28,026 nt of DNA from a virus. Positions 6,917 through 13,485 of the stretch are shown here, piece after piece (the first letter of the stretch is position 1; every line of letters begins with the position of its first letter). The notes under the pieces were generated by a model. It did not search any database. It was not told where the DNA came from and saw only the letters and a list, made by a program, of their open reading frames with translations. The position numbers and the translations under genes are program-made. The stretch spans positions 1-28,026 of the IMG/VR virus record IMGVR_UViG_3300029319_000300, one strand, 5' to 3'.

Positions 6917-8112
6917 TTAAACTCCTAATGCACAAAGATTTTTTTGATGCAAACAAAACTCGTGTCATGCGTTCAATGTTTCCGAACGAGTTGACAGACT
7001 TGTATGACACCATTGTCAATGGACACGAGAGTTACGAAAGGGACTTATCTTCACAAGAGATTAGGGAGATATACAGAGTCAGTAACCCCACTGCCACTCG
7101 TGCAAAACGAGAAGCAGTAGCTGAGGTGTTGTCTGACATTGAACATCTACCACCCATAGGAACTGACGTAGCTACAGATGTATTAGAAAAGATGTGGCAA
7201 CAGGAGATAGGACGTAATATTGCAGACATGGGTCTAGCGATTATGGAAGGCTCACCTGAGAAGATTCACGACGTGAGGGCACTCATAGATAAATCAGAGC
7301 AAGGCTTTGTGCCTGATGATGACGTCACACCAATCACAACAGACTTAGATACCTTATTAGAATATGCACAGAGTGAGAACTGTTGGGAGTTCAATGTGCC
7401 TAGTCTTAATAGAGTGGTCAGAGGTGGTAAGGCAGGAGAGTTTATGATTTCTTTTGCTAGACCTGAGATTGGTAAGACTGCCTTTTACGTATCACTTGTA
7501 GCATCCCCAAACGGCTTCTGTTCACAAGGAGCTGATGTTCACATAATAACCAATGAAGAACCTGCACGTAGAACTATGCTTCGTGCAGTTAGTGCATACA
7601 CTGGATACAGTGAAGACGATATATATAAGAATCGTTCACAAGCAAAAGATAAGTTCACAGAGATTGCTCACAACATAACTATGATTGACAATGTAGATGC
7701 ATCAATAGAATGGCTAAATAAATATTGTGAAAACAAAAAGCCTGATGTGTTGATTGTTGACCAGTTAGACAAGTTAGATGTCATGGGCACTTTTGCAAGG
7801 ACAGATGAAAAGCTGAGAAGTATCTACACAAAGTATCGTGAGATATGTAAGAGACATAATCTGTTTGGTATTGGTATTAGTCAGGCTAGTGCTGATGCTG
7901 AGGGCAAAACAAATGTTACTTATGCTATGATGGAGAACAGTAAGACTGGTAAAGCCGCTGAAGCTGACTTGATAATCGGCATCGGTAAATCAGATATTAC
8001 TGACAACACAGATAAGAAACGATACTTAACTATATCAAAGAATAAATTAACGGGCTTCCATGGCAAAATCATTTGCAACTTGGATACAGATTTGAGTAGG
8101 TATACAGCATGA
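6901..8112 (+). CDS. Replicative DNA helicase, DnaB/gp4-like
   Basis: The protein (403 aa) has a helical N-terminal half (about 1-150) and a RecA-like helicase core. A GGKAGEFMISFARPEIGKT segment holds the P-loop at residues 186-193, EE at 219-220 is the expected catalytic glutamate region, and PDVLIVDQLDKLD (281-293) is Walker B. GIGISQAS and NSKTGKAAEADLIIG follow as sensor and arginine-finger-like motifs. It unwinds DNA ahead of the polymerase, presumably as a ring. The P-loop is atypical: the first Gly of GxxxxGKT is Ala (ARPEIGKT), seen also in some DnaB relatives. It overlaps the primase and, through ATGA, the polymerase gene. Confidence 0.88.
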   Translation: MEQQLIKLLMHKDFFDANKTRVMRSMFPNELTDLYDTIVNGHESYERDLSSQEIREIYRVSNPTATRAKREAVAEVLSDIEHLPPIGTDVATDVLEKMWQQEIGRNIADMGLAIMEGSPEKIHDVRALIDKSEQGFVPDDDVTPITTDLDTLLEYAQSENCWEFNVPSLNRVVRGGKAGEFMISFARPEIGKTAFYVSLVASPNGFCSQGADVHIITNEEPARRTMLRAVSAYTGYSEDDIYKNRSQAKDKFTEIAHNITMIDNVDASIEWLNKYCENKKPDVLIVDQLDKLDVMGTFARTDEKLRSIYTKYREICKRHNLFGIGISQASADAEGKTNVTYAMMENSKTGKAAEADLIIGIGKSDITDNTDKKRYLTISKNKLTGFHGKIICNLDTDLSRYTA

Positions 8113-10253
8113 CAACAACGTATTTAGACGTAGAAACTACATTTGTGGTGGATGAGAATAGGAGAACAGACCCTTCACCATTTAATGCAAACAATAAATT
8201 AGTAACAGTTCAGTATTCACACAATAATGAACTGCCACAGTTACATTGGTTTTATCACAAAGACATGGATGAGATGTCAACTGAGATGGCTGTGGGCGAA
8301 GCATTTAACTTAGTGCAAAATGTATTAGACAAAACTACTTTACTTGTTGGTCACAATATTAAGTTTGACTTGATGTGGCTTTGGGAAAGTGGCTTCACTT
8401 ATGATGGCAAAGTATATGACACTATGATTGGTGAATATATATTGATGCGAGGTCAAAAGTGGGGACTGAGTTTGTATGACTCTTGTGTGCGTAGAAAAGT
8501 TGCACTGAAGAAGTCTGACTTGACTCACAACTATTTAAAAGATGGTATTGGTTTTGATGCTATGCCGATGGACGTGGTTCAAGAGTATGGCATAGCTGAT
8601 GTAGAATCCACAAAACAATTACATCTTGCACAAGAAGATATATTTAGAAATTCACACAACTCACCGATGCGAAAGCATTTGAAGTTGATGAATGACTTTC
8701 TTCCTATACTCACAGTCATTGAACGTAACGGAATCAAGATTGACTTCACAACCTTGGACAAAGTGCGACTTGACTATGAGAAAGAGCAGAAAGAATTAAA
8801 AGCTAAGATGGAAGAAATATGCCGTGAAGTTATGGGGGATACAAATGTAAACTTTGCATCTCCCGAGCAAGTAAGTCAGTTGATTTACTCACGTAAAGTC
8901 ATTGATAAGAAGAAGTGGGCAGAGGCTTTCAACATAGGTCTTAATGAAAAGGGCAAACCTTTATTGAGACCTAGACTAAGTCTGCCACAATTTGCATCAA
9001 TGGTAAAAGCTATGACCACTCGTGTTCACAGAACAAAAGCACAACATTGTCACAAGTGTCATGGCAAAGGCGAGTTCTTCAAGATAAGGAAGGACGGACA
9101 GAGATGGAAGAAAGCTACTAAATGTCCTGCGTGTTTTGGTGCAGGGTTTATCTATATGCCTCTCCCTAAAATTGGTGGACTCACAATGAATCCAAGAGAT
9201 ATTGGAGATGTGTCCGCCAATGGGTTTGCTACTGATAAAACCACTTTAATTAGACTATTAGCTATTGCTAAACATAATGGTAACTTAAAAGCACAAGAGT
9301 TTCTTAGGTCTACCATAAGACTAAATGCAGTGGATGTATATTTGTCTAGCTTTGTTGGTGGTATATCTCGCAACACAAGAAGTAATGGTTTGTTGCATCC
9401 GAAGTTTAATCAGTGTGTTACTAGGACTACTAGGTTGTCTTCATCAGACCCGAACTTTCAAAATCAACCACGAGGTTCAACATTCCCAGTTAGGGCAGTT
9501 GTTGTGTCTAGGTTTGATAATGGGTCTATACTACAAGCCGACTATAGTCAGTTAGAGTTTCGTATTGCTGCTCAACTTTGTGGCGATGAAACTATGATTG
9601 ATGACATCATGAAAGGAAGTGATGTTCACAAATATACTGCTTCTATTATATTTGATAAGCCTGAGGCAGAAGTTACTAAAGAAGAACGTACTGAAGCAAA
9701 GGCACATACCTTTAAGCCCTTATACGGGGGTACTACGGGTACCCCAAATGAGACGGCTTACTATAAAGCCTTTGTTGACAAGTACCCAAAGCTAGGAAAA
9801 TGGCATGAGACTTTACAAACTGAAGCTATATCGACTGGTGTTGTTACCTTGGATACTGGTCAGCAATTTGCTTTTCCAGATACTAGACGACTTGCCAACG
9901 GAAATGCATCAGGAGCACCTTCTATTAAGAATTATCCTGTCCAAGGTCTTGCAGGTGGTTGCGTGGTTCCACTGGCACTTATTCATTTGCAAAATGAGAT
10001 TGTCAATAAAAGAGTTGCATCTAAGATTATTAATACAGTCCATGACTCGATAGTCTTAGATGTATACCCTGGTGAAGAAGAAGTTGTAGCACGTATGACA
10101 TATGATGCTATGACTAAAGTAGACAAGCAGTTTGAGGAACTTTATAACGTAACTTGGAAAGTTCCTTTGGCTGTGGATTTAGAAATAGGTAAAGATTGGT
10201 TGAACATGAAAGAATATCGCTTGACTAACTCTGCCGAATGTAATATAAATTGA
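8109..10253 (+). CDS. Family A DNA polymerase with DnaJ-type zinc insert
   Basis: 714 aa. The N-terminal 3'-5' exonuclease is complete: YLDVETT (D7, E9), GHNIKFD (D87) and YGIAD (D164). Residues 311-350 hold two CxxCxGxG units (C314, C317; C339, C342), the DnaJ zinc-binding signature, placed before the polymerase fingers and palm. Polymerase motif A is QADYSQLEFR (D478), the O-helix is R527...K531...F535...YG540, and motif C is VHDS (H645, D646). The Pol I 762-equivalent is Phe535, which viral surveys associate with fast, mostly lytic replication. The DnaJ-type insert is the mark of HMO-2011-type marine phages. It is the replicative polymerase, overlapping the helicase by 4 bases. Confidence 0.95.
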   Translation: MTTTYLDVETTFVVDENRRTDPSPFNANNKLVTVQYSHNNELPQLHWFYHKDMDEMSTEMAVGEAFNLVQNVLDKTTLLVGHNIKFDLMWLWESGFTYDGKVYDTMIGEYILMRGQKWGLSLYDSCVRRKVALKKSDLTHNYLKDGIGFDAMPMDVVQEYGIADVESTKQLHLAQEDIFRNSHNSPMRKHLKLMNDFLPILTVIERNGIKIDFTTLDKVRLDYEKEQKELKAKMEEICREVMGDTNVNFASPEQVSQLIYSRKVIDKKKWAEAFNIGLNEKGKPLLRPRLSLPQFASMVKAMTTRVHRTKAQHCHKCHGKGEFFKIRKDGQRWKKATKCPACFGAGFIYMPLPKIGGLTMNPRDIGDVSANGFATDKTTLIRLLAIAKHNGNLKAQEFLRSTIRLNAVDVYLSSFVGGISRNTRSNGLLHPKFNQCVTRTTRLSSSDPNFQNQPRGSTFPVRAVVVSRFDNGSILQADYSQLEFRIAAQLCGDETMIDDIMKGSDVHKYTASIIFDKPEAEVTKEERTEAKAHTFKPLYGGTTGTPNETAYYKAFVDKYPKLGKWHETLQTEAISTGVVTLDTGQQFAFPDTRRLANGNASGAPSIKNYPVQGLAGGCVVPLALIHLQNEIVNKRVASKIINTVHDSIVLDVYPGEEEVVARMTYDAMTKVDKQFEELYNVTWKVPLAVDLEIGKDWLNMKEYRLTNSAECNIN

Positions 10254-10280
10254 GTTCCAATATCAACAAGGAGTGTAAAT

Positions 10281-11141
10281 ATGGAAACATTACCAGTTGT
10301 AAATTCAAATACAAATTTTGAAGATATCGCTAAAATAATCGGTCAAGAAGAGGCAACTAGCCCTGCTAGAAATATGTTCTTCTTGAAGATAAACAGAGAC
10401 CATGAAGATGATGAAGGTAATTCGTTACCTGCAGGTTCTTGGTCTGTGTCGCTACCTGATAAAACAGTGTATGCAAAAGAGATTGACTTTCAAGTCTTTG
10501 TTCAAAGATATCAGTATCTACATTATGATGCTGAGGTGAATGAGATGGTCAACAAATCTGTGATGGCAAAGAACTTGTATCCACAAACTGAAATACCTGA
10601 TATGTTAGGCACTTTCAGATGTGGCTCAGTTCCTGCTAGTCAAAGAGAAAGCCTATCAGCAGACAAAGCAATGCAACAAAAAAATATTAAGTGCTTTCGT
10701 ATGTTGTTTGGCAAAGCTACTTTTCTCGACGCAGTCGATGAAAAGGGTACAAAGGTAGAAGACGCAGTAGAGGTTCCTATCCTTTGGAGAGCAAGGGGTA
10801 GTAATTTTATGCCCATATCTGTTCCTATGGACGCTCTATCTGCACAGAAAAAACCTTTTATCTTTTACAAACTCCACGCTTCTTTGGAAAAGAAGAAGAA
10901 TGGTGGGTTAGTATATTATGTAGGTAAGTTCGACAATAGCCCTCAACTCGTCGACTTCACTCCAGCTGACCAAGATACCTTGGGTTACTTTATGGACTAC
11001 ATAAATGCCGAGAACACTGCAGTGATGAAGGAATACGATAATGCCTTACGAAAGCAAGGTAAAATGGTAGACCAAGATGCAGTCACTGTAACCTCGGATG
11101 ACGTTCTGAATGATGATTTGCCCGAGTCATTGACAGGATGA
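10281..11141 (+). CDS. Candidate single-stranded DNA-binding protein, 286 aa
   Basis: AAGGAGTG precedes the ATG at 10281. The body is beta-rich with many aromatic and basic residues (FFLKINRDH, VFVQRYQYLHYD, FIFYKLHASLEKKK). The last 20 residues are very acidic (TSDDVLNDDLPES), as in phage and bacterial SSBs, where the tail contacts replication partners. Its place between DNA polymerase and exonuclease also fits. I see no diagnostic sequence motif (OB folds rarely show one), so the role is inference from tail and context. It overlaps the exonuclease start by 4 bases (ATGA). Confidence 0.55.
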   Translation: METLPVVNSNTNFEDIAKIIGQEEATSPARNMFFLKINRDHEDDEGNSLPAGSWSVSLPDKTVYAKEIDFQVFVQRYQYLHYDAEVNEMVNKSVMAKNLYPQTEIPDMLGTFRCGSVPASQRESLSADKAMQQKNIKCFRMLFGKATFLDAVDEKGTKVEDAVEVPILWRARGSNFMPISVPMDALSAQKKPFIFYKLHASLEKKKNGGLVYYVGKFDNSPQLVDFTPADQDTLGYFMDYINAENTAVMKEYDNALRKQGKMVDQDAVTVTSDDVLNDDLPESLTG

Positions 11142-12025
11142 ATACAAAACAAGCCGCTATAGTTTCGTTCCTTTCAAGAGCGGCTCGTGGGGAGACAGAA
11201 ATGTCTCCTCACATTATCAACGAATTTGCAGAGAATTGCAAACAAGCCTTAAATAAACAATTCAACGAAAAGAAAACAGATTTTAGATTACGAATGAGTA
11301 ATATTGGCAAACCTCTTTGTCAATTACAGATGCAAGCCTCAGGGGCACAAGAAGAAACACCTAGCTATGATTTTAAAATGAGAATGGCTATGGGTGATGT
11401 ACTAGAGGCTTTGATTATTGCAGTGATACAAGCATCAGGAATAGAAATAAAAAATAAACATGGTAAAGTAAAATTACCTTTAAATAAAAAAAGTTCAATA
11501 GAAGGTGAATTTGATATTGAATTAGACGATGGAATTTACGATATAAAAACTGCATCCCCATTTGCTTTTGAGAATAAATTTAAGCCTGATGATGCTTATG
11601 AAAGAATAAAAGAGTCCGATGCTTTTGGTTATGTGACACAAGGACATGGCTATGGTATGGCTAGTGATAAGCCATTCAAAGGCTGGATTGCTCTCAATAA
11701 GTCAACTGGGGAAATAACTATTGCAGAAGCAAAAGATACTAAACAAGAAAGAGAGGACGTTTATGATAAGATACAACACACTTATAAATCGATATCTAAG
11801 CGAAAGGCTTTTCGACGGTGTTTCACCGATGTCGAGGAAGTCTTTTATAAAAAACCTACAGGTAATAGGACCTTGGGGATTGAGTGCAGTTATTGTCCCT
11901 ACAAGACAAGATGTTGGAAAAACCTCGAGTTCAAAAGACAATTACCAAGCAAAGGAAGAAACCCCAAGTGGATTTGGTACACCCATATCACCGAAGAGTG
12001 GCGTAACACTGACGATTCAGTATAA
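11138..12025 (+). CDS. Cas4/RecB-like Fe-S exonuclease (PD-(D/E)XK)
   Basis: 295 aa. The PD-(D/E)XK nuclease core is visible: E90 in GDVLEAL, D126 in GEFDIE, D135-I-K137 in YDIKTAS, and the RecB-type YVTQGHGYG (Q168). Four cysteines are placed as in the AddB/Cas4 iron-sulfur nucleases: C61 (GKPLCQLQ) plus C250, C253 and C259 (CSYCPYKTRCW), which staple the fold together around a 4Fe-4S cluster. Such phage exonucleases degrade host DNA or process phage DNA ends for recombination. The C-terminal KWIWYT stretch after the cluster fits the phage subgroup as I recall it. Its last ~260 bases overlap another open frame that continues downstream. Confidence 0.88.
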   Translation: MNTKQAAIVSFLSRAARGETEMSPHIINEFAENCKQALNKQFNEKKTDFRLRMSNIGKPLCQLQMQASGAQEETPSYDFKMRMAMGDVLEALIIAVIQASGIEIKNKHGKVKLPLNKKSSIEGEFDIELDDGIYDIKTASPFAFENKFKPDDAYERIKESDAFGYVTQGHGYGMASDKPFKGWIALNKSTGEITIAEAKDTKQEREDVYDKIQHTYKSISKRKAFRRCFTDVEEVFYKKPTGNRTLGIECSYCPYKTRCWKNLEFKRQLPSKGRNPKWIWYTHITEEWRNTDDSV

Positions 12026-12275
12026 AGGCACTGACGGCTCTCCTATTGCAAAAATATTTAAGATAAGTAGAGAGAGAGCAGATGCCTTTATCGAAGAACT
12101 CAACAGCCAAGTCCCTTTCCCGACCCTCGAAACGAAAGGTCAGAAAGTTACCATCCCAGCGGCTAACATCACAGAAATCCGTATTGAAGAAGAAGAGGAT
12201 GTCGCCAAGGTCAGCAAAAGCAAAGGGAAGAAAGCTACAGACATGGGTAGCAGAAAAACTACTAAGTCTACTTAA
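11763..12275 (+). CDS. Hypothetical protein overlapping the exonuclease; start uncertain
   Basis: This frame is the only sensible one for 12026-12198, between the exonuclease stop and the endonuclease start, so a gene is likely. Its start is unclear. The ATG at 11763 has GAGAGGA 5 bases upstream but would place 263 bases inside the exonuclease. The ATG at 11829 and TTG at 11880 are alternatives, and no ATG occurs later in frame. The C-terminal ~80 residues look real: a beta-rich part (VTLTIQYKG, AKIFKIS), a helix (RERADAFIEELNSQ), an acidic run (RIEEEEDVA) and a lysine/serine-rich tail. Family unknown. It overlaps the downstream endonuclease by 77 bases. Confidence 0.5.
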   Translation: MIRYNTLINRYLSERLFDGVSPMSRKSFIKNLQVIGPWGLSAVIVPTRQDVGKTSSSKDNYQAKEETPSGFGTPISPKSGVTLTIQYKGTDGSPIAKIFKISRERADAFIEELNSQVPFPTLETKGQKVTIPAANITEIRIEEEEDVAKVSKSKGKKATDMGSRKTTKST

Positions 12276-12543
12276 AAGAGTAACTGAGTTGGACATCAAG
12301 TCTACTCCTATGGGAGTCAACGGAGTTGATGTCCAGTTATCTACAGTTGCCTATAAACAATTCCCTTACAACATCGAGTGTAAAAATACAGAGAGAATGA
12401 CTACAATTTATAATTATTATGAACAAGCTGAGACTCACAATTACAAGGGTGAACCATTATTAATTATAAAGATGAACAGAAAAAAACCTTTAGCTATAGT
12501 TGATGCTGAACATTTTATGGAAGTGGTAACAAAAAATGACTAA
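12199..12543 (+). CDS. PD-(D/E)XK endonuclease, Holliday-junction-resolvase-like
   Basis: The reading frame is open from 12082, but the protein family begins at MSPRSAKAKGRKLQ, so I place the start at the ATG at 12199, giving 114 aa. The motifs are KGRKLQ near the N-terminus, E20, GVDV (D44), FPYNIECKN (E60, K62) and EQAE (Q76). This is the order of the catalytic core in resolvase-like nucleases. Many T7-like and marine phages carry such a protein in the replication region, where it probably cuts branched or replicating DNA. GAAGAAGAGG precedes the start. It overlaps the next gene by 8 bases. Confidence 0.85.
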   Translation: MSPRSAKAKGRKLQTWVAEKLLSLLKRVTELDIKSTPMGVNGVDVQLSTVAYKQFPYNIECKNTERMTTIYNYYEQAETHNYKGEPLLIIKMNRKKPLAIVDAEHFMEVVTKND

Positions 12544-12808
12544 AATAGTACACGATACATGGCAATCTGTTATGAACCATGAACGTAATCCTTTACGTCA
12601 CATACCTGACTTAAACACAAGGCATATGGTTATGCAAGTGTTAGCATGGATGTGGTGTATAATTTTCTCTATGTATTTTGGAAGTATGTGGGTATTTGGT
12701 ATAACTGCTGTTGCTCATATATTCCTGATAAGTGCAGTTGTGTTAACAGTAGCTACCTTCGAAACTGCAAAGAGAAAGCCGTCAGTTTTTTTGAGGAAAA
12801 AATCATGA
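12536..12808 (+). CDS. Small two-helix membrane protein, 90 aa
   Basis: The product starts with a soluble segment (NPLRHIPDLNTRH), then has two adjacent hydrophobic stretches at about residues 33-55 and 56-75 (AWMWCIIFSMYFG; VAHIFLISAVVL), and ends in a basic tail (KRKPSVFLRKKS). This predicts two inner-membrane helices with a cytoplasmic positively charged end. To my recollection similar LNTRHM...AWMW proteins are common in pelagiphages and other marine podoviruses, with unknown function. The stop overlaps the next start (ATGA). The location in the replication operon suggests early or middle expression, so it is not an obvious holin. Confidence 0.75.
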   Translation: MTKIVHDTWQSVMNHERNPLRHIPDLNTRHMVMQVLAWMWCIIFSMYFGSMWVFGITAVAHIFLISAVVLTVATFETAKRKPSVFLRKKS

Positions 12809-13044
12809 GTAAAATAAATTTAAACAGAGGTGATTCTGCTATTATAATCAGACACTTAGACAAAGGTTTTGATGTAGAGATTTATCATAGTCACGATAAA
12901 AATTTATTGACAGAAGAAGATACTATGTTCTATGCTTTACTCACAAGAGGTATGGTTCACACTGCTATAAGAGATACGGACCAAGTATTAGAGGATGGAC
13001 GTCAAAGTATAGACGAAGAAATAGGAAGAGTAACAATACATTGA
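12805..13044 (+). CDS. Small conserved phage protein, 79 aa
   Basis: The start is the ATG at 12805, which overlaps the previous stop. Upstream extension to 12646 would run through the membrane-protein gene and gives cysteine-rich nonsense. The product contains GDSAIIIRHLDKGFDVEIYHSHD, a beta-hairpin-like part, followed by a helical acidic half (LEDGRQSIDEEIG). No catalytic motif or membrane segment is seen. Small proteins of this type occur in cyanophage and marine phage replication modules, but I cannot assign a role. Confidence 0.7.
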   Translation: MSKINLNRGDSAIIIRHLDKGFDVEIYHSHDKNLLTEEDTMFYALLTRGMVHTAIRDTDQVLEDGRQSIDEEIGRVTIH

Positions 13045-13049
13045 GACAC

Positions 13050-13343
13050 ATGGAGTACATGAAGATGAGGATTAAACAAGCACAAGAACAGTCTGACAAT
13101 GTAGAGTTGGAAGATATGGTAAATAGTCCTGCTCATTACAATGATTTTGGTATAGAGTGTATTGATGCCATACAAGCTGCTACGGGCACTGAATTTAAGA
13201 GTTACTTACAAGGAAATATTATGAAGTATTTGTGGAGATACAAATACAAAGGCAAGCCTTTGCAGGACTTGCAGAAAGCCGAGTGGTATTTATCTCGCTT
13301 GATTAGTGTGGTGCAAGATGAGGAAGTCGAAAATAACGATTAG
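13050..13343 (+). CDS. DUF3310 family protein (SaV-like)
   Basis: The signature of DUF3310 is clear: VNSPAHYNDFGIECIDAI at about residues 24-41 and GNIMKYLWRYKYKGKPLQDLQKAEWYL at about 55-81 (given here in outline). These are small helical proteins found widely in phages, often near nucleotide-metabolism genes, with no established biochemical activity. The start is uncertain: a TTG at 13041 overlaps the previous stop, and ATGs follow at 13050, 13059 and 13065. I use the first ATG, giving 97 aa. It overlaps a further small gene by 26 bases. Confidence 0.85.
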   Translation: MEYMKMRIKQAQEQSDNVELEDMVNSPAHYNDFGIECIDAIQAATGTEFKSYLQGNIMKYLWRYKYKGKPLQDLQKAEWYLSRLISVVQDEEVENND

Positions 13344-13485
13344 AGTGTCTGCTGAAGTGGATTCGGAAGAGTTCACACTTGACAAAGAGGAGCTTCCATT
13401 TATATTGGAAGATATGATTGGTGACCTACTACATGAAATAGTTGGGTTGCAAACAAAAGATGTAACTATAAGGGTATTAAGATGA
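13318..13485 (+). CDS. Small hypothetical protein, 55 aa
   Basis: A short frame from the ATG at 13318 to a TGA at 13483-13485 fills the gap between the DUF3310 gene and the ribonucleotide reductase. It begins MRKSKITIRVSAEVDSEEF and continues with acidic, helical sequence (KEELPFILEDMIGDLLHEI) ending TIRVLR. It overlaps the upstream gene by 26 bases and its stop overlaps the reductase ATG at 13482, the coupling style used throughout this operon. The strand-helix-strand look is reasonable for a small protein. Function unknown. Confidence 0.65.
   Translation: MRKSKITIRVSAEVDSEEFTLDKEELPFILEDMIGDLLHEIVGLQTKDVTIRVLR

Noticed and set aside
12082-12198. Longer N-terminus for the endonuclease from 12082
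   Set aside because: The extra 39 residues are a lysine/serine-rich shadow of the overlapping gene. The recognised family starts at the ATG at 12199, which has a purine-rich upstream site.
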